DNA from: CAYNWK01 sp964400875
Lineage (GTDB): Bacteria > Chloroflexota > Anaerolineae > Anaerolineales > UBA4823
Assembly: GCA_964400875.1 (NCBI GenBank)
Contig: CAYNWK010000091.1
Span: 1 to 17,320 of the forward strand
DNA: 17,320 bases
Direction: 5' to 3'
A program made the translations under genes and the position numbers. The notes beneath the pieces are model-generated. The model was given only the letters and a program-made list of their open reading frames with translations, ran no database searches and had not been told where the DNA came from. Shown one piece after another: positions 7,126 to 14,193 of this stretch. How positions within the stretch are numbered: position 1 is the stretch's first letter; each line of letters opens with the position of its first letter.

Positions 7126-7450
7126 GTGCTGCCTGGATATTGCCCATCATATAGTGGCTGATGATGGATATCGAACACCATCTGATTATTATGATTCATT
7201 TGTCGTCTTAAATGAAAATGATATTCTTCCTGACCAGATTATGCCCGTATTACGACAGATGGTAAGTTTTCGCAATCGAGTGGTACATCTATACTGGGAA
7301 GTTGATGATGTGGCTGTATACCATAGTCTACAAGTTAAGGTTTTTGCCGGCATGTCAAGAGTGTTTTTGGGCAAATTTCAGGCAATTTTTAGCTTCAGGA
7401 CAGGCTACTTTCGCCTAAAATCCTTCTGTCTGAGGTGTCTATCAAAATAA
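7109..7450 (+). pseudogene. hepT: hepT (HEPN/DUF86 toxin), 3' fragment downstream of the insertion
   Basis: The frame from 7109 continues the DUF86/HepT fold: LQVSIECCLDIAHHIVADDG, then YRTPSDYYDSF, then MVSFRNRVVHLYWEVDD. It contains the full RNase signature R-x4-H-x-Y (RNRVVHLY). In studied pairs the Tyr of that motif is the residue AMPylated by MntA. After YHSLQ the sequence no longer resembles the usual C-terminal helix and runs to a stop at 7448-7450, so the C-terminus has also diverged or been lost. The fragment has no start of its own (a GTG at 7154 has no ribosome binding site). Joined to 5759-5893 it would give a nearly complete toxin. Confidence 0.82.
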
Positions 7451-7599
7451 TTGCCCTAGAAAGCACGGTAGGGAGCGAAAAAGTGTTCGTTTCATCCGCA
7501 TTTGCCAACAAAAAGTCGCCCCTTGACAGATTTGGGTAATCCTTAACTTGTAACCAATGGGCTGTATACAAAATTTTGAACGAGAATTTAGGGGATTTT

Positions 7600-7620
7600 A
7601 ATGTGTATATCCAACACATT
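7600..7620 (+). promoter_or_regulatory. Dyad AATGTGT-N7-ACACATT
   Basis: A perfect 7-bp inverted repeat with a 7-base spacer sits 119 bases before the radical SAM start. The spacing and AT-rich surroundings suit a dimeric repressor operator better than a terminator: there is no GC-rich stem and no T run. No regulator gene is adjacent, so the role is speculative. Confidence 0.3.
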
Positions 7621-7642
7621 TTGAATTATACGAGCACGGAAG

Positions 7643-7729
7643 ATGCCGACTCGGAACGAACTTGAATCGCCCGTCATAATTGAGGATTTTATTAAAAGAG
7701 CTGCGTCCCAGACCATTACTTACCTTTAG
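7643..7729 (+). CDS. Possible 28-residue small ORF just upstream of the radical SAM gene
   Basis: From ATG 7643 the frame encodes 28 residues, beginning MPTRNELESPVIIEDF and ending QTITYL. Its TAG stop (7727-7729) overlaps the A of the AGAGG ribosome binding site of the next gene. The position, strand and size are those of a RiPP precursor or a translationally coupled leader. It has no Cys, no Gly-rich core and only GGA very close to its ATG, so it may equally be chance. A search for conservation of this ORF beside related radical SAM genes would decide. Confidence 0.22.
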   Translation: MPTRNELESPVIIEDFIKRAASQTITYL

Positions 7730-7738
7730 AGGTGCCCT

Positions 7739-9355
7739 ATGACTGCAACCCTTGCCCCGCCCTCCTTCGCCCATCGCCTGTGGGACGGTATCCGCCAGGA
7801 TACGGCCGATCTGTTCACCCTCTTTTCACCGCAGGCCCCGCCTGAACCCGAGCTGTATACCTATCGCTACGCGGTAGATGGTTTCAAGTTTCGGATTCAC
7901 TTGCGGGTGGAGCAGGACGGCGCAGGGGTGATGTTCGTAGACGTTACCGACGTGATCCATCTCAACCCAACCGGGGCCTGGATGGCCAAGCTGGCGCTCG
8001 ACGGCGTGCCCTCAGCTCAAGCGCGCGGTTACATTCTGGCCTATTACGCCTCGGCCGATCCGCGCCAGGTAGACCGCCAGCTGGAGATGATTTACACCAT
8101 GGTGGACCGCTTTGCGAACCCGGGCTCAGGCTGCGCGACCTGCGACGTGGCTGGTCTGGGACAGACGCCCATGTTCAGCACGCGGGTGCACGCTCCTTAT
8201 AAAGTTGACCTGGCGCTAACCTACGGGTGCAATAACGAGTGCCCGCATTGCTACAACGAGCCAGACCGGCTCAGCATGCCTTCCCTGCCGGTGGAAGACT
8301 GGAAGCGGATTTTCGAAAAACTGGCCGCGGTGGGCGTGCCGCACTTTATCCTGACGGGCGGTGAAGCCACCTTGCACCCCGACTTGCCGGAGCTGATCGC
8401 CTACGCCGACGGCCTCGGTCCGATTGTGGGCCTGAATACCAATGGGCGGCGCATCCAGCACAAACCCTATATGGAAACGCTGGCCCAGGCGGGGTTGAAT
8501 CACATTCAGGTTACGCTTGGTTCGCACATCCCCGCCATTCACGACGCCATGATGGGGGCCGTATCCTATCACCAGACCGTGCGCGGCATCCAGAACGCCC
8601 TTGAGAGCGGCGTCTATACCATCACCAATACGACCTTGATGCGCGGCAACATGGACCACGCCGAGGCGATCGTAGAATTCCTCTACGACCTGGGTGTGCG
8701 CACGTTTGCCATGAACGGGATGATCTATTCCGGCGGCGGTTTCGCCCATCCCAACGCCATCCCGGAGGAAGAGATGCCGCCTCTGCTGGTGCGGGTGCGC
8801 GACCGCGCCGCCGAGCTGGACATGCGCTTCCTGTGGTACACGCCTACCGAATACTGCCGTATGTCGCCCGTTGAGCTGGAAATCGGCGCCAAGCGCTGCA
8901 ACGCCGGCGAATATTCCTTGTGTGTAGAACCCAACGGGGATGTCTTGCCCTGCCAGTCTTACTATGTCTCGGCCGGCAACCTGCTCCACGATCCCTGGGA
9001 AACGATCTGGGACGGCGAGCTGTTCCGCAGTTTTCGCGACCGGGAGCTCGACCCGCGTTGGGCGGGTCTGCCCGAGAAATGCTGGGATTGCCCCGACCTG
9101 CCCTTGTGCGGCGGGGGCTGCCGTATCGAAAGGGAAGCCCGGGAGGGCAACCGGGTGGCCCAGGACGCAGGCGGCGGTTGTTCGGGATGCAGCGGCGCCT
9201 GCGGGACAGCCCACCACGCCAACCCCATCCACACCGCCGGATTCATCCCGACAGAAGGAATGATCAGCACGCAGCGCCGGGCGTCCGGGAATATGGGCGA
9301 CCTGATCCCCCTGGAGATGCTCGACCTGCAGCCCCCATCTGCCGATAGTGCGTAA
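7739..9355 (+). CDS. Radical SAM/SPASM protein with PqqD/RRE-like N-terminal region
   Basis: This 538-residue protein has three parts. Residues ~62-125 (VDVTDVIHLNPTGAWMAKL and onward) resemble a PqqD-like/RRE peptide-binding domain. The radical SAM core has the cluster motif C164-x3-C168-x2-C171 in CNNECPHC and a GGEA SAM-binding loop at 207-210. The SPASM region holds C387, C395, C405, C448, C451, C457 and C461, enough for two auxiliary [4Fe-4S] clusters. Additional Cys lie at C132/C135 and in a tail CSGCSGACG at 481-489, followed by ~50 residues unlike any domain I know. SPASM enzymes usually modify peptides (RiPP maturases) or act as sulfatase-maturase-like enzymes. AGAGG stands 6 bases before the ATG. 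The next gene starts on the base after its stop. No precursor peptide is certain. Confidence 0.88.
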   Translation: MTATLAPPSFAHRLWDGIRQDTADLFTLFSPQAPPEPELYTYRYAVDGFKFRIHLRVEQDGAGVMFVDVTDVIHLNPTGAWMAKLALDGVPSAQARGYILAYYASADPRQVDRQLEMIYTMVDRFANPGSGCATCDVAGLGQTPMFSTRVHAPYKVDLALTYGCNNECPHCYNEPDRLSMPSLPVEDWKRIFEKLAAVGVPHFILTGGEATLHPDLPELIAYADGLGPIVGLNTNGRRIQHKPYMETLAQAGLNHIQVTLGSHIPAIHDAMMGAVSYHQTVRGIQNALESGVYTITNTTLMRGNMDHAEAIVEFLYDLGVRTFAMNGMIYSGGGFAHPNAIPEEEMPPLLVRVRDRAAELDMRFLWYTPTEYCRMSPVELEIGAKRCNAGEYSLCVEPNGDVLPCQSYYVSAGNLLHDPWETIWDGELFRSFRDRELDPRWAGLPEKCWDCPDLPLCGGGCRIEREAREGNRVAQDAGGGCSGCSGACGTAHHANPIHTAGFIPTEGMISTQRRASGNMGDLIPLEMLDLQPPSADSA

Positions 9356-10372
9356 GTGAACGCTTTGCTCAGCTGGTTAAGCCAGCACGCCGAGGTCCGC
9401 CTTCTGGCGGGCTTCGTCTTTTTCGCCGCCTTTGGGGCGCTGTACTTTCGCCTGACCCGGGGGTCGGGAAAAGTGGTATTCGCTTTGATGGCCGCAGGGC
9501 TGGCGGTTTTGTTCTGGCTCAGCCCGCTAGTACATCTATTGGCGTTCCTGATCCTGCTCACCTGGCTGCTCCGCGAGCTGTTCGTCGGGCGCGCGGCGCG
9601 CCCTGAATACCAACAGGCGGCTGCGATCGTCGAAGGCGGCGGGGTCAAACGAGGGCTGACCGCGCCGGAGGCGGCTGTGCTGCTGGAGATGCCGCTCAAT
9701 ACCGTGTTAGCCGCCGTGATCGTCGGTTTGCTCAAGAAAGGCGCGCTTGAATTGGGTGAGGGTGATGATCTGGTACTGGCGGTCGCGCCGGATTTCCGCG
9801 TCCAGCAGGCGGCATTCGATGCCCAGGAGCGTTCCGCCCTGCGCCGGGAAGTCGCCCAAAAACACAAGGCGATCCTGCAGCCTTATGACGAGCCTTTCCT
9901 GGAATTGTTCGAAGAGCAGGCCGATCGGCCGCTGCAGTCGCTTAACTTCACCGCGCCGCTGCGCGCCCTGGTGCGCCATGCCGCTCGCCGGGTCGGGGGC
10001 TACGATTTAGAAGCCACGCGAGAATACTACCAAAAGCACTTGGGCCGGGCGCGCCACGATGTCGCCCGCGTGGATGGCGACGGGGCGGGAGAACGGCTGC
10101 GCGCCCACCACCTTGAGTGGCTGGTGCTGGACACTGACTTCTCCGGGCTCTACCGGGAGTACCCGCCGCCATGGGGCGCGCGTGAAAAGGCGGACTCGGC
10201 GCCGGGCCTGGCGGCATGGGTCGAGCAGCTGTCCGCTGCGCTGGCGGGCTCGATCCCGCCCGGGGGTTTGAGCGTCTCCACGCCGGAGGGGAAACGCCTG
10301 GCGCTGGGCGGCGACGATCGCCTGGACGCCGAGTTTTTCCAGGCCGTTTACGATGAAGTTTGGAGTGGGTGA
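9356..10372 (+). CDS. Membrane protein with three N-terminal helices and a winged-helix-like cytoplasmic part
   Basis: This 338-residue protein starts at GTG 9356, the base after the TAA of the radical SAM gene, with no Shine-Dalgarno sequence. Translation is probably coupled to the upstream gene. Three hydrophobic segments lie near residues 16-32, 40-56 and 58-75. The rest is soluble. Residues ~101-140 (LTAPEAAVLLEMPLNTVLAA, then GLLKKGALEL) resemble the winged-helix region of DUF2207-type membrane proteins. Residues ~165-340 are charged and not recognised. The coupling implies that the two proteins work together; a membrane anchor, exporter accessory or substrate of the radical SAM enzyme are all possible. 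Confidence 0.75.
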   Translation: MNALLSWLSQHAEVRLLAGFVFFAAFGALYFRLTRGSGKVVFALMAAGLAVLFWLSPLVHLLAFLILLTWLLRELFVGRAARPEYQQAAAIVEGGGVKRGLTAPEAAVLLEMPLNTVLAAVIVGLLKKGALELGEGDDLVLAVAPDFRVQQAAFDAQERSALRREVAQKHKAILQPYDEPFLELFEEQADRPLQSLNFTAPLRALVRHAARRVGGYDLEATREYYQKHLGRARHDVARVDGDGAGERLRAHHLEWLVLDTDFSGLYREYPPPWGAREKADSAPGLAAWVEQLSAALAGSIPPGGLSVSTPEGKRLALGGDDRLDAEFFQAVYDEVWSG

Positions 10373-10563
10373 ACAGCTACCCCCGTCGTGCGGCGAAGAG
10401 GGGGAGTGAGGCGAGGCGGAAGACACGATGCGCGATAAGCCATATCAAAAGCTATAAGCGGATGTTTTGGACGGAAGGCAAAAAAACGAATGGAAACGAA
10501 TAACCGGCGGGCTTTCCAAGGGGTGCATGAGCGCACAGGGTTTCGCATAGTCATAAAGGGGCA
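10373..10563. other. Intergenic region before the MDR dehydrogenase gene
   Basis: About 190 bases with no convincing gene. A 44-codon frame begins with GTG overlapping the previous stop (GTGA) but is Arg/Lys-rich without family features. No stem-loop terminator was found. Confidence 0.3.
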
Positions 10564-11550
10564 ATGAGTATGAAAGCCGTTGTCTATCACGAGTATGGCT
10601 CGCCCGACGTTCTCAGACTCGTGGAGGTTGATAAGCCAACCCCGACGGATGAGGAAATCCTGATCAAGATTCATGCCGTGTCCATCAATGGCTCCGATAG
10701 GGAGGGGTTGGTAGGCAAGCCGTTGTACGCCCGCATAGGGGGGCTGCGGGACGCGGGCCGCCAGATACTCGGGTCGGACATTGCCGGGCGGGTGGAATTT
10801 GTCGGCAAGAATAACACGGAATTCAAGCCGGGCGAGGAAGTCTTTGGAGAAATCCCCGGCTACCACGGCGGGTTTGCCGAGTACGTCTGCACGCATGGCA
10901 GGACGATGGCGCGCAAACCAGCCGGGATGAGCTTCGCGGAGGCGGCAGCCATCCCGCAGGCGGGCGTGATCGCCCTGCGGGGGATCCGCGAGAAAGGGCA
11001 GGTCCGGGCGGGGCAGCAAGTTTTAATCAACGGCGCCGGCGGCAGCGCGGGTTCATTTGCCGTGCAGCTGGCCAAACTGGCCGGGGCGGAAGTCACCGGG
11101 GTGGATAACGGGGGCAAGCTGGACTTTATGCGCGCGCTGGGCGCGGACCACGTGATCGATTACACCCGGGAAGACTTCACGAAGAACGGAAAACAGTACG
11201 ATCTGATCCTGGACGTCATCGCCCATCGTTCGGTTTTCGCCTACCAGCGGGCGCTGAAGCCGGATGGAACTTATTTTTGCGTCGGGGGTTCCGTGGGCGT
11301 GCTTCTCCAGGTTTTGTTTTTGGGACCCTGGATAAGGAGAATCTCGGGGAGAAAATTACAGGTCCTGGCGGTGCCGCAAAATCGAAAAGACCTGGTCGCC
11401 ATCACGGCGCTGTGCGAAAGTGGCGAGGTCGCCCCGGTGATCGATCGGGTGTATCCGTTGGAAGAGGTTCCGGAGGCGATGCGGTATTTTGGGGAAGGGC
11501 GCGCCAAGGGGAAAGTGGTGATCACGGTTGCAGAGGATGGCAAAGGCTGA
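10564..11550 (+). CDS. NAD(P)-dependent MDR dehydrogenase, quinone oxidoreductase-like (zinc-free type)
   Basis: This 328-residue protein has normal length for the medium-chain dehydrogenase/reductase superfamily. A GroES-like N-terminal domain (MKAVVYHEYGSPDVLRL, then VSINGSD and GSDIAGRVEFVG near 70-81) is followed by a Rossmann domain with NGAGGSAGSFAVQLAK (156-171) and GADHVIDY. The Cys ligands of the structural and catalytic zincs of alcohol dehydrogenases are absent, which points to quinone oxidoreductase/enoyl reductase-like chemistry on an unknown small substrate. AAAGGGG is 8 bases before the second ATG (10570) but only 2-3 bases before the first (10564), so the real start may be Met3. 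It has its own promoter region and no operon partner. Confidence 0.88.
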   Translation: MSMKAVVYHEYGSPDVLRLVEVDKPTPTDEEILIKIHAVSINGSDREGLVGKPLYARIGGLRDAGRQILGSDIAGRVEFVGKNNTEFKPGEEVFGEIPGYHGGFAEYVCTHGRTMARKPAGMSFAEAAAIPQAGVIALRGIREKGQVRAGQQVLINGAGGSAGSFAVQLAKLAGAEVTGVDNGGKLDFMRALGADHVIDYTREDFTKNGKQYDLILDVIAHRSVFAYQRALKPDGTYFCVGGSVGVLLQVLFLGPWIRRISGRKLQVLAVPQNRKDLVAITALCESGEVAPVIDRVYPLEEVPEAMRYFGEGRAKGKVVITVAEDGKG

Positions 11551-11600
11551 TGCCGGGTAGGGATTAACCCTGTCCCAACGTTTCAAGCTGCGCTTTGTGT

Positions 11601-11655
11601 GGGGAGCGGCGGGCGAGGCACACTCGTCCCTACGAGAGTCGATATTCCATTCCAC
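11601..11655 (+). repeat. Dispersed intergenic repeat, copy 1 (diverged)
   Basis: GGGGAG followed by a degenerate GC palindrome (11611-11630), TACGAGAGTCGA and a TTCCATTCCA tail aligns over about 55 bases with 14194-14247. In the final 25 bases 18 agree. It lies directly left of the IS3-like remnant that starts at 11656. Confidence 0.55.
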
Positions 11656-11924
11656 TGTAGTGGTTCCATAAAACTGGACGGCTGATTCAGGGCAAGGTAA
11701 ACTCTAATTAATGAGCCCGCCATGCCACAGCGACGGAAGTTCACCCCGGAATTCAAAAGACAGCGATCATCGTCAAAGAGCTGGAAATCAACCGTCCCGG
11801 TCAGGCTTAGGCCAGTGACAACACCTGCATTCGCTTGTAGCACGACTTCGTCTACCTGCTCTCATCCTGAATGTATTCACCCGCTCAATTCGGTGAAAGT
11901 GTCCGGATTTTGAGGACTATTACA
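11656..11924 (+). mobile_element. Remnant of an IS3-like insertion sequence
   Basis: The left end TGTAGTGGTTCCATAAAACT resembles IS3-family termini. The right end, read on the other strand from 11924, matches it at about 16 of 27 positions (TGTAATAGTCCTC...). Inside, ATG at 11722 begins MPQRRKFTPEFKRQ, the usual start of an IS3-type OrfA helix-turn-helix, after which the frame is lost. The 269 bases between the ends are far too short for a complete element (about 1.2-1.5 kb), so most of it has been deleted. No target duplication is visible. Confidence 0.5.
11722..11913 (+). pseudogene. IS3-type OrfA fragment
   Basis: Only the first ~14 codons (RRKFTPEFKR) are recognisable as transposase OrfA. 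A shift near 11765 moves the likely continuation (IVKELEINRPGQA) into another frame, where it soon meets a stop. It is non-functional. Confidence 0.5.
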
Positions 11925-11985
11925 TATGCCTGTTTTCGTGACGACCAACGTTGTACTTATAAGTTGAAGCTACAAGCGGAGAAAG

Positions 11986-12765
11986 ATGGGTTCATCAGAA
12001 GTACAAGGCAAGCTTTGGGGAGCAGCAGCAAAAGATTGGGCTGAGTTGTTTGAACCCATGAGTAAACCGATATGGGTTGCTATGCTGGACTCGGTTGAGA
12101 TACGAAAAGGAACAAGATTTTTGGATCTTGGATGTGGGGGTGGTAGGTCTAGCGTGATCGCCAGCGAGCGAGGGGCCCAAGTTTCCGGTTTGGATGCTGC
12201 AGAAGCGCTGATTGCTATTGCGCGTGATCGGGTTCCAGAGGGCGATTTTCGCATTGGCGATTTAGAAGAATTACCTTACGATGATAATAGCTTCGAGGTG
12301 GCTTTTGCTTCAATGTCAATCATGTTTGCCGCAAACCCGACTATTGCCCTTCGTGAGATGAGACGAGTAACTGTTTCGGGAGGGCTAGTCACCGTTGGCA
12401 TCTGGGGCAGACCCGAGGATTGCGAGTATCGACATATCTTAAAAGCAGTAGCGGATATCCTTCCATCTCCACCACCCGGTGATGGGCCGTTCGCATTTTC
12501 TGGGGCTGGGGTATTAGAAGGAATGATGGAAAGTGTTGAACTAAGGATCGTGGACAGCGGTGAGGCTGATGCTCCCTTCCGGTTTAAAGATTTTGAGATA
12601 ATGTGGAAAGTAGTAAGTTCAGCTGGGCCATTACAATCAGCCAGGCAAGTAGTTAGCGAACGGAAATTGAAAGTTGCTATCCTGCGCGCGGCGGAACCAT
12701 TCCAATCAGACAACGGCGAAATTTTGATGAACAATCGTTTTCGTTACGTCACAGCAGTTGTGTAA
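11986..12765 (+). CDS. Class I SAM-dependent methyltransferase (UbiE/Methyltransf_11 type)
   Basis: This 259-residue protein carries motif I FLDLGCGGGRSS (45-56), the acidic residue of motif II in VSGLDAAEALI (67-75 region), GDLEELPYDDNSFEVAFASM (91-110, the motif II/III region of UbiE-like enzymes) and REMRRVTVSGG near 123-133. The ATG follows GGAGAAAG. Substrate unknown. It is a lone gene between an IS3-like remnant and a long folded element at 12790-12941, and its base composition is more AT-rich than the 7.7-11.5 kb block. That fits acquisition as a separate unit. Confidence 0.88.
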   Translation: MGSSEVQGKLWGAAAKDWAELFEPMSKPIWVAMLDSVEIRKGTRFLDLGCGGGRSSVIASERGAQVSGLDAAEALIAIARDRVPEGDFRIGDLEELPYDDNSFEVAFASMSIMFAANPTIALREMRRVTVSGGLVTVGIWGRPEDCEYRHILKAVADILPSPPPGDGPFAFSGAGVLEGMMESVELRIVDSGEADAPFRFKDFEIMWKVVSSAGPLQSARQVVSERKLKVAILRAAEPFQSDNGEILMNNRFRYVTAVV

Positions 12766-12789
12766 AGAGTGTTACAAAAATAAAGTGCC

Positions 12790-12941
12790 GGTTAACAATG
12801 CGTGCACGTGGACCTCGCAAAGAGCGCGGGACAGGCGCCTGGATTCTCACCACCAAATGGACTTTTTTCGTGGCCTTGGATTTCGTCCGTTTTGCGAGCG
12901 AATTCAGCCCCTCCAGTCGCCGGTAACGCGAGCCGTTATCC
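12790..12941 (+). repeat. attC-like folded element after the methyltransferase gene
   Basis: Nested inverted arms are visible. The outer arms are GGTTAAC (12790-12796) and GTTATCC (12935-12941), 6 of 7 pairing. The inner arms are GCGTGCAC (12800-12807) and GTAACGC (12923-12929), pairing with one bulged base. Further in is a perfect 8-bp pair, CTCGCAAA (12814-12821) and TTTGCGAG (12891-12898). The layout (R''-L''...L'-R' with short spacers and an extrahelical base), the length of 152 bases and the position 24 bases after a stop codon resemble an integron attC site. The core sequences deviate from the strict RYYYAAC/GTTRRRY consensus. No integrase gene is present. It could instead be a lineage-specific dispersed repeat. 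Confidence 0.4.
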
Positions 12942-12998
12942 AGCTGACTTAATAATTGGTCTATTCTTGTTTTTCGCCTGCACAAAGGAGTTCTCCAA

Positions 12999-13526
12999 AT
13001 TACCAAAGTTTACTCAAGCATCATCCTTCCTGTCTGCGCCCTCCTACTCTCTGCTCGCGCTGGAGGTGATAGTCCGCCTCCCGCCACAGAAAAAGTAAGC
13101 GATGCTTCCGTGCTCTATGCCGAAAATTTCGACAATGGGGAATCCTGCTTTGATCCTGAAGTGTTAGCTTTTGCTACCCTGAGCATCGAAAATGGCGAGC
13201 TCCTCATGGAAGTGACCGACAGCCGTAAGCTTTTCTGGTCCACTTGCGAAGAAGTGATGCTGGATAACTTTACATTTGAAATGGACGTTAACGACGATAC
13301 CAGCGCCGAAGGCTTCCATTTCTTTGGCCTGCGTTCCGCCACCGGCCCTGAATGGGTGAATATGGTCGGGCTATTTGGCGGACTCACCGGCGTTGTTTGG
13401 CTAAATCTATTCCTGGCGTTCATCAGGCCGTTCAGCACCATCTTGATTATCTTGAACATACTTACGATTTTCATCTGGTCAATTGGGTTGTCTTTCGCCT
13501 TAGCGCGAGCCGATGCCAATACTTAA
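12999..13526 (+). pseudogene. Damaged lipoprotein-like gene fused to two membrane helices
   Basis: AAAGGAG at 12984-12990 is followed 8 bases later by ATT, not ATG, and the frame then reads TKVYSSIILPVCALLLSARA, a lipoprotein-type signal. The position where the lipobox Cys is expected (LLSA-C-AG) is Arg (CGC). Residues from VLYAENFDNGESCF to EGFHFFGLRS look like the start of a jelly-roll domain common in Chloroflexota lipoproteins. After GPEWVNM the sequence changes to two hydrophobic helices (MVGLFGGLTGVVWLNLFLA and FSTILIILNILTIFIWSIGL), unlike that domain. Loss of ATG, loss of the Cys and an abrupt change of character suggest a decayed, deletion-fused gene. A GTG at 13110 could start a shorter protein but lacks a ribosome binding site. 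Confidence 0.5.
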
Positions 13527-13543
13527 TAAGGAAGGAAAACTAC

Positions 13544-14155
13544 ATGGTCGATACAAAATTCCACCGGTGGACTGGTGGCGCCTTGATTGGAGCCGGAATA
13601 GCAACCGCAGCCTTCTGGCTGCTGGCGCTGCCCTTTGAATCTTTCGCCGGGCCCGAAGTTCCGCTGAATCCGTTGTTCGTGCCCGGACAGGTATTTCACA
13701 TCCTGGGCGCGATCCTAGCGGTGTTTGGGTATTTTGGCTTGTACCTGAAACAGAAGAACCTGGCAGGGACGCTGGGGGCCGTCGGATTTGTGATTGCGAC
13801 AGTCGGGATGATGTTTTTCCTGGCCGACGCGATGATCGGGATCATCATTTTCCCAACCGTAGCCGAGCACGCCCCTGAGTTGACCGACGCCTCCGGCCCG
13901 TTATTCACGGGCCAGGTTTTGGGGTTCTATATTCTGTTCGCGGTCACCAACATGATCGGGATCCTTCTTCTGGGGTTCGCAACTTGGCGGGCCAACGTGC
14001 TGCCCCGGATAGCGACCATGCTCTTCCTGGCAGGCGGGGTCCTGTTCAATCTCCCCCCGATGCCAGCTTTACACTTGATCCTGGTCGCTGGCGGTGTGAT
14101 TTGGGGGGTTGGCGCGGCCTGGCTCGGGAGGGCTTTGATGTCGGTTGAGTCGTGA
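13544..14155 (+). CDS. Multi-pass membrane protein of unknown function
   Basis: This 203-residue protein has about six hydrophobic segments (near 12-30, 46-68, 74-98, 120-145, 152-172 and 175-198) and few charged residues. The start ATG 13544 is chosen because AAGGAAGG precedes it; the longer open frame upstream overlaps the preceding ORF out of frame. It lies 17 bases after the damaged lipoprotein-like gene, so the two were probably one transcription unit. I do not recognise the family; it resembles small DUF4386-like or DoxX-like hydrophobic proteins only in general character. Confidence 0.75.
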   Translation: MVDTKFHRWTGGALIGAGIATAAFWLLALPFESFAGPEVPLNPLFVPGQVFHILGAILAVFGYFGLYLKQKNLAGTLGAVGFVIATVGMMFFLADAMIGIIIFPTVAEHAPELTDASGPLFTGQVLGFYILFAVTNMIGILLLGFATWRANVLPRIATMLFLAGGVLFNLPPMPALHLILVAGGVIWGVGAAWLGRALMSVES

Positions 14156-14193
14156 TTCAAGCTGGTAGTTATAACTCGGGCCGTCGTGCTCAA

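Larger units (their letters stand above)
7451..7738. other. AT-rich intergenic region before the radical SAM gene
   Basis: This ~290-base stretch is clearly more AT-rich than the following genes and must hold the promoter of the 7739-10372 pair. It contains TTGACA at 7523-7528 without a proper -10 at 17 bases, TATACA at 7565-7570 with a weak TTAACT at 7543-7548, a 7-bp dyad at 7600-7620 and a 28-codon ORF at 7643-7729. No assignment of promoter elements is secure. Confidence 0.45.

Noticed and set aside
7523..7570. TTGACA (7523-7528) with TATACA (7565-7570) as a promoter
   Set aside because: The spacer is 36 bases, far from the usual 16-18.
7395..7619. A 74-codon minus-strand frame in the region before the radical SAM gene
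   Set aside because: It overlaps the hepT 3' fragment, has no ribosome binding site and resembles no family.
8216..9232. A 338-codon open frame on the minus strand opposite the radical SAM gene
   Set aside because: It lies entirely within the radical SAM coding region, has no family features, and long antisense frames are common in GC-rich genes.
10368..10502. A 44-codon frame starting with GTG overlapping the stop of the membrane-protein gene
   Set aside because: It is Arg/Lys-rich with no family resemblance and no ribosome binding site. The overlap alone is not enough.
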